Assembly (NCBI RefSeq): GCF_004791165.1
Contig: NZ_SRUZ01000006.1
Coordinates: 124,001-188,000, forward strand
Length of the DNA stretch: 64,000 nucleotides
From: Mesorhizobium sp. M8A.F.Ca.ET.218.01.1.1
GTDB taxonomy: Bacteria > Pseudomonadota > Alphaproteobacteria > Rhizobiales > Rhizobiaceae
Reading direction: 5' to 3'
Within the stretch, counting starts at the first letter, position 1. Each line of letters opens with the position of its first letter. A program made the position numbers and the translations under genes. A model generated the notes under the pieces. The model was not told the DNA's origin and ran no database searches. It worked only from the letters and a program-made list of their open reading frames with translations. This document shows positions 34,422 to 42,670 of the stretch, piece after piece.

Positions 34422-35465
34422 ATGACCTTCGTCTCCTCTGCTGCCCTTACGAATGCCATGCGCTATCAGCAGATGCGCATGCAAGCCGATCTCGTCAAAG
34501 CCACGAAGGAGTCTTCGACCGGCAAGGTCGCCGATGTCGGTCTAGCACTTGGTGGACGTACCGCCCAGTCCGTTACCTTTTCGCGCGACCTCGACCGGCT
34601 CAACGTCATTGTCGATTCCAACGGACTGGTGGCCGCCCGGCTCTCGTCGACCCAGACCTCGCTCGGCCAGCTCTCCAACGTCGCGCAGACTTTCCTGTCC
34701 AGCCTGACCACCGCATCGTCGGGCGACAACTCAGACAGCCTGACCCAATCGACCGGCCAGACAACTATCCAGCAGCTTACGTCGATCCTCAACACGAGCG
34801 TCAACGGCGAATATCTGTTCGCTGGCACCAACACCGACGTCAAGCCGATCAACGATTTCACCGCCGCCGGCTCTCCCGCCAAGGCTGCCTTCGACGCCTC
34901 CTTCGTCGCCAAATTCGGCTTCACGCCCGCTGACCCGCTCGCGGCCAACATCACCGCGGCCCAGATGGACGATTTCATCACCAACTATGTCACGCCGCAG
35001 TTCCTCGGCGCGGGCTGGCAGACCAACATGTCGAATGCCACCGACCAGCAGATCGTCAGCCGCATCGCGCTCAACGAAACAACCGAGACCTCGACCGGCG
35101 CCAACAACGACGGCATCAGGAAGCTCGCCATGGCGGCGGCCATGGTCTCCAGCCTGATGTCCACCAATATCAGCCAGGCGGCAAAGGACAGCATCATCGA
35201 CCACTCGCAGAAACTGGTCGGCGAGGCGCTGAGCGGCATCGCGCAGGACCAATCCCAGACCGGTATCGTCCAGAAGCGCGTGTCCGACGCCAGCGACCGT
35301 ATGAAAACGCAGATCGACCTGTTCGAACGGCACATTCTGGATCTCGAAGCAGTCGATCCGGCGGAAGCCGCGACCCGCGTCGCCGACCTGACGCAGCATA
35401 TCGAGACGTCCTTTGCTCTGACGGCGCGCCTGCAGCAGCTCAGCCTGTTGAATTACCTGACCTGA
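34422..35465 (+). CDS. flgL: Hook-filament junction protein FlgL (HAP3)
   Basis: The second junction protein, a flagellin relative; 347 aa. The N-terminus has KATKESSTGKVADVGLALGG (compare the flagellin N-terminal domain), the centre NTSVNGEYLFAGTNTDVKPI is typical for FlgL, and the C-terminus forms the long D0 helix (EAATRVADLTQHIETSFALT, then ARLQQLSLLNYL). Confidence 0.93.
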   Translation: MTFVSSAALTNAMRYQQMRMQADLVKATKESSTGKVADVGLALGGRTAQSVTFSRDLDRLNVIVDSNGLVAARLSSTQTSLGQLSNVAQTFLSSLTTASSGDNSDSLTQSTGQTTIQQLTSILNTSVNGEYLFAGTNTDVKPINDFTAAGSPAKAAFDASFVAKFGFTPADPLAANITAAQMDDFITNYVTPQFLGAGWQTNMSNATDQQIVSRIALNETTETSTGANNDGIRKLAMAAAMVSSLMSTNISQAAKDSIIDHSQKLVGEALSGIAQDQSQTGIVQKRVSDASDRMKTQIDLFERHILDLEAVDPAEAATRVADLTQHIETSFALTARLQQLSLLNYLT

Positions 35466-35497
35466 AAGCACTCTGAACCGGAACGTTAGAGCCAACG

Positions 35498-35845
35498 ATG
35501 TACCAATTCTCCTACGCCGACGTCCAAAGCACCTCCGTCACGGACGCCAAGGACCGCGAGCGCGAGCTGCTGACCCGCTCGATCGACATGCTGTCGGCCG
35601 CGGCGGCGGCCGGCCGGGATTCGATGGAGGCCGTGGAGGCACTGAATTTCACCAATCGCGTCTGGACCGTCTTCGTCGAAGACCTTGGCTCCAGCGACAA
35701 TGCGCTCCCCAAGGAATTGCGCGCCAACCTGATTTCCATCGGCCTGTGGCTGCTGCGCGAGGCGGAGGACATCCGCCAGGGCCGCACCGACAATTTCGAG
35801 GGGCTGATCGAAGTATCCCAGATCATCCGCGACGGCATTCAATGA
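35498..35845 (+). CDS. flaF: Flagellin synthesis regulator FlaF
   Basis: A small cytoplasmic activator of flagellin synthesis or export in alphaproteobacteria, 115 aa. Recognised by TDAKDRERELLTRSIDMLSA, the ALNFTNRVWTVFVEDLGSSD segment and LISIGLWLLREAEDIRQGR. It overlaps flbT by 4 nt; in Caulobacter the pair acts antagonistically on flagellin production. Confidence 0.93.
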   Translation: MYQFSYADVQSTSVTDAKDRERELLTRSIDMLSAAAAAGRDSMEAVEALNFTNRVWTVFVEDLGSSDNALPKELRANLISIGLWLLREAEDIRQGRTDNFEGLIEVSQIIRDGIQ

Positions 35846-36288
35846 CCAACACGCTGAAGATATCACTGAAGCCCAACGAGAAGATCTACATCAACGGTGC
35901 GGTCATCCGCGTCGACCGCAAGGTCACCGTCGAGCTGATGAACGACGTGCAGTTCCTGCTCGAGAGCCACGTGATCCAGGCCGACGAGGCGTCGACGCCT
36001 TTGCGGCAGCTCTATTTCATCGTGCAGGTCATGCTGATGAATCCCGCTGGTGCCGATGAAGCGCGCGAGATGTTCCGCCACTCGCTGCCGCTGCTCATTG
36101 CAAGCTTCGAAGACGCCGAGATCGGCAACGCGCTGAAACAGGTCGACCGCATGGTCGGCGAGGATCACATCTACGAGGCCTTGAAGGCGATCCGTTCGCT
36201 TTATCCTCTCGAACGCCGCGCGCTTGGCGGCAATGACGACGTTCCGGGCGCCGCGCGCCCGCTGGCCGTGGGAGCACGATACCAATGA
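35842..36288 (+). CDS. flbT: Flagellin mRNA regulator FlbT
   Basis: A post-transcriptional regulator that in Caulobacter acts on the flagellin mRNA leader. It is 148 aa: LKISLKPNEKIYINGAVIRV, DVQFLLESHVIQADEASTPL, RQLYFIVQVMLMNPA and KAIRSLYPLERRALG are all typical. The ATG overlaps the flaF stop, and the stop overlaps the flgD start. The two flagellin leaders in this window carry candidate target hairpins. Confidence 0.94.
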   Translation: MTNTLKISLKPNEKIYINGAVIRVDRKVTVELMNDVQFLLESHVIQADEASTPLRQLYFIVQVMLMNPAGADEAREMFRHSLPLLIASFEDAEIGNALKQVDRMVGEDHIYEALKAIRSLYPLERRALGGNDDVPGAARPLAVGARYQ

Positions 36289-36692
36289 CCGTGGACATGA
36301 CGACTTCGATACCGGTTGGCGCCAACCAGACCACCACGCAGACCGCCAAGACCGCTGTCGACTACAACTCGTTCCTGAAACTTCTGATCGCCGAGATGAA
36401 GAACCAGGATCCGACCAAGCCGATGGATTCGACGCAGTACGTCGCCCAGCTCGCCACCTTCTCGCAGGTCGAGCAGTCGGTGCAGACCAACACCAAGCTC
36501 GACCAGATCATGCAGTCGTCGGCGCTGTCGCAGGCCGACGCTCTCATAGGCCGCAACATCACCTCGGCCGATGGCAAGACCACGGGCACGGTGGCGTCGG
36601 TGACGCTTGGCAGCAACGGACTGATCGCGGTGCTGCAGGATGGCACCACGGTCCCCGTCGGCGCGGGCGTATCGATCAAGCCGGCGAGCTAG
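36285..36692 (+). CDS. flgD: Flagellar hook capping protein FlgD
   Basis: The scaffold cap for hook assembly. It is 135 aa, the short alphaproteobacterial form without the large C-terminal domains. The conserved core is clear: VDYNSFLKLLIAEMKNQDPT then KPMDSTQYVAQLATFSQVEQ. It is preceded by flbT (4-nt overlap) and followed 12 bp later by fliQ. Confidence 0.94.
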   Translation: MTVDMTTSIPVGANQTTTQTAKTAVDYNSFLKLLIAEMKNQDPTKPMDSTQYVAQLATFSQVEQSVQTNTKLDQIMQSSALSQADALIGRNITSADGKTTGTVASVTLGSNGLIAVLQDGTTVPVGAGVSIKPAS

Positions 36693-36704
36693 GCCAACCG
36701 CCAC

Positions 36705-36971
36705 ATGAATGAGGCCGACGCTCTCGACATCGTCCAGTATGCGGTGTGGACGGTGCTGACCGCCTCCGCGCCGGTGGTGCTGGTCGCAATGGCGGTCGGC
36801 ATCGGCATCGCGCTCATCCAGGCGCTGACGCAGGTCCAGGAGATCACCTTGACCTTCGTGCCCAAGATCGTTGCCATCATGCTGGTGGTGGCGCTTACGG
36901 GCCCCTTCATCGGCGGCCAGATATCGGCCTTCACCAATGTCATCTTCGAGCGCATCCAGAACGGTTTCTGA
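36705..36971 (+). CDS. fliQ: Flagellar export gate protein FliQ
   Basis: An 88-aa export gate subunit with two membrane helices (VVLVAMAVGIGIALIQALTQ; VPKIVAIMLVVALTGPFIGG). The motif QALTQVQEITLTFVPKI is diagnostic. In the rhizobial clusters I recall, flhA follows at once; here nearly 10 kb of unrelated genes come first. Confidence 0.95.
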   Translation: MNEADALDIVQYAVWTVLTASAPVVLVAMAVGIGIALIQALTQVQEITLTFVPKIVAIMLVVALTGPFIGGQISAFTNVIFERIQNGF

Positions 36972-37147
36972 TCTAGAACCTTCCGGGACGGTGCGGCTTC
37001 CATTCGGAATGCCCTGAAAGCGGTGGCCCGCTTGCGGTTGACCCGGTTCCGGCTAGATTGCCGTGTTGGCCACTCCCGGCCAGGCGATCGTTTTGTCCCA
37101 ATGGCTTCTCGCAGAACCCCGGACCAGCCCAGACCGGCCGGCACGCC

Positions 37148-39016
37148 ATGTGCGGCATAGCCGGCGTCTGGCGCAAACGCGGTCCGATCAGCGGCGGCGA
37201 CATCGCCGACGTCACCCGCATGATGCAGGCGCTGGGCCATCGCGGGCCCGACGACCATGCCAGCTGGAACGACGGCCGGCTGGCGCTCGGTCACCGGCGG
37301 CTGTCGATCATCGATCTGTCCGCGCAGGCGCGCGAGCCCATGCTCACGGCCTGTGGCAAGGGCGTGCTGGTCTACAATGGCGAGGTCTACAATTATCGCT
37401 CACTGCGGGACGCGCTGGAGGCTGATGGCAGGCGGTTCCGGACGGTCTCGGATACAGAGGTGGTTCTCGAAGCGCTGCATCACTGGGGGCCGGACAAGGC
37501 GATCCCGATGTTCGACGGCATGTTCGCCATCGCCTATTTCGACGCGCGTGCCGGCGCCCTGTGGCTCGCGCGCGATCGTCTCGGCATCAAGCCGATGTCG
37601 GTGGCCGAGACGGGCGAGCGAATCCTGTTCGCCTCCGAGGACAAGGCGATCCTGGCCTGCGATGGCGTTGCACGGAGCGTGGATGCGCGCGAGATCACCT
37701 TGCGCCTTGCCTGGCAGAGCCGTGACTCCTGTTCCAGCCTGTTCCAGGGCATAGAGCGGCTGCCGCCGGCAGGCCTGTGGAAGATCAACGATGCCGGCAT
37801 TGAGAAGCGCTGTTTCTGGCATGTCCTCGATGCGCTCGACCCCGCCCGCATCGTTGGCGATACGGCCAGCGACGCCGAGCACATGGCAACGCTGGAAGCG
37901 CTGATCAAGGACAGCGTCGAGCTCCATTGCATCGCCGATACCAGCTTGGCCGCGGCCTGCAGCGGCGGTGTCGATTCTGGTCTCGTCACCACGCTGGCCA
38001 AACGGTTCAGGCCGGAGATGACGGCCTATGTCGTCGATCCCGGCATTGGCCACAGCGAAGCCGATGACGCCGAGCGCACCGCCAGCCAAGCCCATGTGCC
38101 GCTGAACAGGGTGCCGGTCGACAAGGACCGGTTCCTCGACCTATGGCCGAAGACCATCTGGCATCTGGAAAGCGACGGTTGGCATGCAAGCCATGTCTGC
38201 CTGCTCGCGCTCGCCGAGCAGTGCCGGGCCGATGGCATCAAGGTGCTGCTGACCGGTGAAGGCGCCGACGAACTCTTTGGCGGCTACGACTGGCAGGAAG
38301 CCAGCCTGAAATTGTGGCGGCCCTGGTCCTGGCCGAGGCGGCTGTTTCTTTCGAAGCGAAGCCTGACCCGCAAATTCGAGCGCCAGCGTCATGCCCCGTT
38401 CCGCACATCGATCGCGGGTGGCCATGCCTGGGATCGCAACGTCGTGCTCAGGGCGCTTTCGCCGGAATTGAATTTCCTTCAGGCGAAGATTTTCGACCGG
38501 CTCGAGCCGGTGACGCCGCTTGGCGACCGCGCCTTCCTCGGATGCTGCCTTCACGACATGTATTCGCATCTGCAGGATCTGCTGAACCGGCATGACCGGC
38601 TCAGCATGGCGGCCTCGGTTGAGCTCAGGGTGCCGTTCCTCGAGAACCGGCTGATCGACTTCGCGATCCATCTGCCTCGGCGACACAAATACCGCCAGAA
38701 GCAAGGAAAATGGCTTTTGAAGAAAGTCGCGGAAAAACACATTCCACTTCAGAACGTGAGGGCCAGGAAGAACGGTTTCCAGGTATCGGCGAACTTCACA
38801 GCCGGCACCGAGTCCCTGTTGCATGGCGGCTTTCTGCGCGATGCGATGAAGTGGCCGGCATCTTCGGTCGCGGACCTGATCGACCTCGCCAGGCGCGATC
38901 AGGCCTCGAGGCTTCGGCTGGTGGGAATGGAGCTTTTCCTTCGTCTCCATGCCGGCGGCCAATCCACCGGCCACCTGACCGAGGCACTGCACGCGGCCGT
39001 CGCCGAGGCGCGCTGA
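37148..39016 (+). CDS. asnB: Asparagine synthase (glutamine-hydrolysing)
   Basis: A class II glutamine amidotransferase plus AMP-forming synthetase of 622 aa. I start at ATG 37148 so that the catalytic Cys is residue 2 (MCGIAGVWRKRG), as the enzyme needs. The glutaminase domain shows HRGPDDHASW, GHRRLSIIDLS and VYNGEVYNY. The synthetase domain has the PP-loop CSGGVDSGL and the later GEGADELFGGY. First gene of the cargo after fliQ. It could make asparagine or amidate a special substrate such as a surface polysaccharide or peptide; gene context does not decide. Confidence 0.92.
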   Translation: MCGIAGVWRKRGPISGGDIADVTRMMQALGHRGPDDHASWNDGRLALGHRRLSIIDLSAQAREPMLTACGKGVLVYNGEVYNYRSLRDALEADGRRFRTVSDTEVVLEALHHWGPDKAIPMFDGMFAIAYFDARAGALWLARDRLGIKPMSVAETGERILFASEDKAILACDGVARSVDAREITLRLAWQSRDSCSSLFQGIERLPPAGLWKINDAGIEKRCFWHVLDALDPARIVGDTASDAEHMATLEALIKDSVELHCIADTSLAAACSGGVDSGLVTTLAKRFRPEMTAYVVDPGIGHSEADDAERTASQAHVPLNRVPVDKDRFLDLWPKTIWHLESDGWHASHVCLLALAEQCRADGIKVLLTGEGADELFGGYDWQEASLKLWRPWSWPRRLFLSKRSLTRKFERQRHAPFRTSIAGGHAWDRNVVLRALSPELNFLQAKIFDRLEPVTPLGDRAFLGCCLHDMYSHLQDLLNRHDRLSMAASVELRVPFLENRLIDFAIHLPRRHKYRQKQGKWLLKKVAEKHIPLQNVRARKNGFQVSANFTAGTESLLHGGFLRDAMKWPASSVADLIDLARRDQASRLRLVGMELFLRLHAGGQSTGHLTEALHAAVAEAR

Positions 39017-39172
39017 AACGTCAGAGGCGTGTGGCCCTTCGCTATCCCCTTGTTGGACCATGATCTTCCCCGCAAGGCATTCGCGCTTTGCGCCGCGATG
39101 CCATAGTTTCGGCAAATCATGCGGGGAAACGGATCACCGCAAGGATCAGCGCGCCGTGGCAGGAACCCACCG

Positions 39173-40816
39173 ATGATTGACGAAAAGCCGGATAGCGAAA
39201 GCGTCTCGGCGCTGGCGCCGTTCCGGCACGGCATCTTCCGCGCCGTATGGGGCGCAAGTCTCGTCTCCAATTTCGGCGGCTTGATCCAGGGCGTCGGCGC
39301 CGCCTGGATGATGACCACCATCGCCACCTCGCCCTATCAGGTCGCCCTGGTCCAGGCCTCGACCACCTTGCCGATCATGCTGTTCGCGCTTGTCGCCGGC
39401 GCCATCGCCGACAGCTTCGACCGCCGCAAGGTGATGCTGGTCGCCCAGACCTTCATGCTGGTCGTTTCGGTGCTTCTGACCGCGTTCACCTATCTGGACC
39501 TGATCACGCCGTGGACGCTGCTGGCCTTTACCTTCCTGATCGACAGCGGCACGGCGCTCAACAGCCCGTCATGGCAGGCCTCCGTCGGCGACATCGTTCC
39601 GCGCAACAAGGTGCCTGCCGCCGTGGCGCTGAATTCCATGGGGTTCAACCTGACCCGCAGCGTCGGCCCGGCGATCGGCGGCATCATCGTCGCGGCCGCC
39701 GGCGCGGCCGCCGCCTTCGCGGCGAACGCGGTGAGCTATATCGGCCTCATCGTCGTGCTGGCACGCTGGAAACCGGATCTACCGGTCTCGACCTTGCCGC
39801 GCGAGTCATTGGGGGCCGCCATGGGCGCCGGCCTGCGTTACGTCGCCATGTCGCCCAACATCGGCAAGGTGCTGGTCAGGGGCGCGGCCTTTGGCTTCAG
39901 CGCCGGCGCGGTGCTGGCGCTGCTGCCGCTGGTGGCGCGCGACGTCGTCAAGGGCGACGCGCTGACCTACGGCATCATGCTGGGCGCCTTCGGCATCGGT
40001 GCCGTCGGCGGCGCGCTGATCAGCGTGCGGCTGCGGCAGTTGCTCTCCAGCGAGACGATGGTGCGCTGTGCCTTCGCCGGCTTCGCTGCCTGCGCCTTCA
40101 ACGCCGCCATCAGCCAGCATGCCTGGCAGACCTCGCTCGGCCTGCTGGTCGGCGGTGCCTGCTGGGTGATCGCGCTGTCCCATTTCAACGTCACCGTGCA
40201 GATGGCGACACCGCGCTGGGTGGTCGGCCGGGTCCTGTCTGTCTACCAGACCGCCACCTTCGGCGGCATCGCGCTGGGCAGCTGGATCTGGGGTGTCGTT
40301 GCCGATGCGCATGGCGCCGAGACGGCGCTGATCGCCGCGGCCATCGCCATGCTGGCCGGCGGCGCCATCGGCCTCGTGCTGCCGCTGCCGCAGCAGCAGG
40401 TGCTCAACCTCGACCCACTCAACCGCTTCAAGGAACCGCACCTCGCGCTCGACCTCAAGCCGCGCAGCGGCCCGATCGCCATCATGATCGAATATGTGAT
40501 CCGGCGCGAGGACGAGGCGGAATTCCTCGCCACCATGGCCGAGCGCGGCCGCATCCGCCGCCGTGACGGCGCCCGCAACTGGACGCTGGCGCGCGATCTC
40601 GAAAATCCGTCGATCTGGATCGAGCATTACCACACGCCGACCTGGCTCGAATATGTCAGGCATAACGGCCGCATCACCCATGCCGATGCCATGGTCGGCG
40701 AACGCTTGCGGGCGCTGCACTCGGGCGACGAGCCGCCGCGCGTGCGCCGCGTCATCGAGCGCCCGACGACAGCCGGCACGGCTCTGGTGCCGGCCAAGGG
40801 ACCGATCGAGCACTGA
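39173..40816 (+). CDS. MFS transporter (EntS-like) with C-terminal soluble domain
   Basis: An inner-membrane exporter of 547 aa. Residues about 10-405 form a 12-helix major facilitator of the MFS_3/EntS type (FRHGIFRAVWGASLVSNFGG; FALVAGAIADSFDRRKVML). About 140 further residues form a soluble domain (IAIMIEYVIRREDEAEFLAT; IWIEHYHTPTWLEYVRHNGR) that looks like a dimeric alpha/beta-barrel of the antibiotic-monooxygenase type. I chose ATG 39173 with AGGA upstream; an ATG at 39119 would add 18 residues. The substrate is unknown. Confidence 0.87.
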   Translation: MIDEKPDSESVSALAPFRHGIFRAVWGASLVSNFGGLIQGVGAAWMMTTIATSPYQVALVQASTTLPIMLFALVAGAIADSFDRRKVMLVAQTFMLVVSVLLTAFTYLDLITPWTLLAFTFLIDSGTALNSPSWQASVGDIVPRNKVPAAVALNSMGFNLTRSVGPAIGGIIVAAAGAAAAFAANAVSYIGLIVVLARWKPDLPVSTLPRESLGAAMGAGLRYVAMSPNIGKVLVRGAAFGFSAGAVLALLPLVARDVVKGDALTYGIMLGAFGIGAVGGALISVRLRQLLSSETMVRCAFAGFAACAFNAAISQHAWQTSLGLLVGGACWVIALSHFNVTVQMATPRWVVGRVLSVYQTATFGGIALGSWIWGVVADAHGAETALIAAAIAMLAGGAIGLVLPLPQQQVLNLDPLNRFKEPHLALDLKPRSGPIAIMIEYVIRREDEAEFLATMAERGRIRRRDGARNWTLARDLENPSIWIEHYHTPTWLEYVRHNGRITHADAMVGERLRALHSGDEPPRVRRVIERPTTAGTALVPAKGPIEH

Positions 40817-40949
40817 CAGTGGTTCTATGACGATCTGAAACGTTTTCTTCAGGGGCAAGTGAAACAATCTGTGACGCCATGCGTGATCGCCTCAGGTCGA
40901 CGCCAGCTCTAAATGCAAGTATTCGAGACACCGAGGTTGAGGAATCGCA

Positions 40950-41465
40950 ATGAGCGTCGTTTACACGATTGGATACGAAGGGACGGACATTGAACGGTTT
41001 GTCGCAACTTTAAAAGCGGTGGGCATAGAGCGTCTGGCAGACGTCCGCGCGGTTGCGCTCTCCCGCAAGAAGGGATTCTCTAAGAAGGCTTTATCGACTC
41101 GGCTCGAAGCAGAGGGCATCGAATATTTGCACTTCATTGATCTCGGCGATCCAAAACCCGGAAGGGACGCCGCCCGCGCGGGATTTTTTGACAAATTCCG
41201 TGCTATATACTCAGCACACCTTGATTCTGACGATGCTCAATCGTCCCTCAGGGAGCTAGTGGTCGTGGCGGGGGAAAAGCCTACGTGCCTGCTATGCTTC
41301 GAACGCGATCCGGTGACCTGTCATAGGTCCATCGTCGCGGGGGCCATGACGGAGTCGGCGGAGTTCGAGGTCTGCGATCTTTATGGAGACAGCCCCGAAC
41401 GCTATGTCCGGAACGCCCCAAGAATGCCGCGTTACCATCCTCGTGAAGGCGTTGCCGCAGCCTAG
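40950..41465 (+). CDS. DUF488 domain protein
   Basis: A 171-aa protein of the DUF488 family, whose biochemical role is not established. The family signature is complete: YTIGYEGTDIERFVATLKAV at the N-terminus, LADVRAVALSRKKGFSKKAL, then the cysteine/histidine motif CLLCFERDPVTCHRSIVAGA near residues 112-131. It opens a three-gene rightward unit that is AT-richer than its surroundings. GTTGAGGA lies upstream of the ATG. The next gene starts inside it in another frame. Confidence 0.88.
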   Translation: MSVVYTIGYEGTDIERFVATLKAVGIERLADVRAVALSRKKGFSKKALSTRLEAEGIEYLHFIDLGDPKPGRDAARAGFFDKFRAIYSAHLDSDDAQSSLRELVVVAGEKPTCLLCFERDPVTCHRSIVAGAMTESAEFEVCDLYGDSPERYVRNAPRMPRYHPREGVAAA

Positions 41466-42183
41466 CAAGCTGTATGGTGAGACTGTTTGCTGCGCAGGTG
41501 TAACGCCCGACGGGAAATGGAAGCGCCTCTACCCCATTCGGTTTCGACACCTTTCCGGCAAAACTAGTTTCAAACGATGGGACCAAGTTCGATTTCGTTA
41601 TTCCAAACCTCGCCGAGACAAGCGGGAGGAAAGCTGTCACGTCCATGAGGAGAGTATCGAGATACTTGGCGAGCTTTCGCGTAAAGAGCGATCCCGGGCA
41701 TTTGATCCACTGATCCTCCCCTCCGTCGCCGAAGCCGCACGTCGCGGTCAATCTTTGGCACTGATCCGGCCAATTGACCCGAACTTCCAATGGAAACGAA
41801 AAACCGACGCTGCGATGGCAGAGGAGCGTGAAGCTTACGCGAAAGCTGCACGTCAAGGATCGTTACTCGACAGGGAATTGGAGGCGTTGGAACCCACCCC
41901 ATACGAGTTCAGGTTCAGGTTCCGCGACGATGAGGCTGAGCACACCTATGTGGATGGTGATTGGGAAGCACATGCAATGTTCTACAACGGTATCCGCAGC
42001 GGTAAGTCTGAAGCAGATGTGCTCGAATGGATGAATCGTACATTTAACGTTGAATACCCTGCAAGGGGTATGGCTTTTGCCGTGGGAAACCAAGCGAAGC
42101 GTCCGCAAACATGGCAGCTTCTCGGAGTACTTCGGCTTGACGAGCTTTCGGGGGCCGAGAAAGCCCAAGGAAGTTTGTTCTGA
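41383..42183 (+). CDS. Conserved protein of unknown function next to DUF488
   Basis: A 266-aa soluble protein; I recognise no named domain. The front half has a motif I would expect to be conserved: ETVCCAGVTPDGKWKRLYPI then RFRHLSGKTSFKRWDQVRF, with RDKREESCHVHEESIEILGE after it. This looks like a small beta-barrel or OB-like region. The back half is charged and helical with a C-terminal WQLLGVLRL strand. It overlaps the DUF488 gene by 83 bp from ATG 41383, or 62 bp from ATG 41404, so the two are surely translated together. A nucleic-acid-related role is a guess. Confidence 0.75.
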   Translation: METAPNAMSGTPQECRVTILVKALPQPSKLYGETVCCAGVTPDGKWKRLYPIRFRHLSGKTSFKRWDQVRFRYSKPRRDKREESCHVHEESIEILGELSRKERSRAFDPLILPSVAEAARRGQSLALIRPIDPNFQWKRKTDAAMAEEREAYAKAARQGSLLDRELEALEPTPYEFRFRFRDDEAEHTYVDGDWEAHAMFYNGIRSGKSEADVLEWMNRTFNVEYPARGMAFAVGNQAKRPQTWQLLGVLRLDELSGAEKAQGSLF

Positions 42184-42236
42184 AACCCTGTCCCAGTTTT
42201 CGCAAGTACGTAAAGCTAAACCCTGAAGGACGCAGG

Positions 42237-42635
42237 ATGACCAAACTTCCTCTACCACGGCTTCGTCGAGTTCCAGAGGCTTTCAAAAAAGAATTGGAGG
42301 AATATCGGAACGCTCACCCAACGCCTAGGTCACCATGTATAGATCAGACTGAAGCCGAGATCGAAGCCTATTACCGCACCGCGCTCCTGGGTATGAGCGC
42401 CGTCGTCCGAAACACGCAAGGCCACGGTCTCCTTTATCACGTTGCTGAAATCGAGGGGACCAATCCAGCCCGAGGGCGCGTTTACGTGAAAGGTCACGGA
42501 GCGTTCTACATGAAGCACGGCAAGAACTGTTATCATCCTAAGGGGCAGATCAGCTTGATAGTGCCAACCCAGCTGGTGCTTCAATGGACACAGGAGCATC
42601 CCAAAGGTGAGATGGGATATACAATCTTCAGGTAA
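42237..42635 (+). CDS. Hypothetical protein, third gene of the DUF488 unit
   Basis: A 132-aa soluble protein that I do not recognise. It is Tyr- and His-rich in the second half (GHGLLYHVAEIEGTNPARGR; VYVKGHGAFYMKHGKNCYHP), followed by a strand-like end (GQISLIVPTQLVLQW). Codon use and base composition match the two genes before it. It starts 53 bp after the 266-aa gene with AAGGACGCAGG in front of the ATG, so all three probably share one transcript. Confidence 0.65.
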   Translation: MTKLPLPRLRRVPEAFKKELEEYRNAHPTPRSPCIDQTEAEIEAYYRTALLGMSAVVRNTQGHGLLYHVAEIEGTNPARGRVYVKGHGAFYMKHGKNCYHPKGQISLIVPTQLVLQWTQEHPKGEMGYTIFR

Positions 42636-42670
42636 CGATTCATCCGAGTGCCATCCACAGGCCCGCGCCT

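Noticed and set aside
36972..37147. Possible tRNA or attachment site at the left edge of the cargo after fliQ
   Set aside because: No cloverleaf or direct repeat matching the right edge near 46800 was found, and no integrase gene is present.
39247..40566. 439-aa frame within the MFS gene in another phase
   Set aside because: It is Arg/Gly/His-rich frame shadow; the MFS frame gives a proper transporter.
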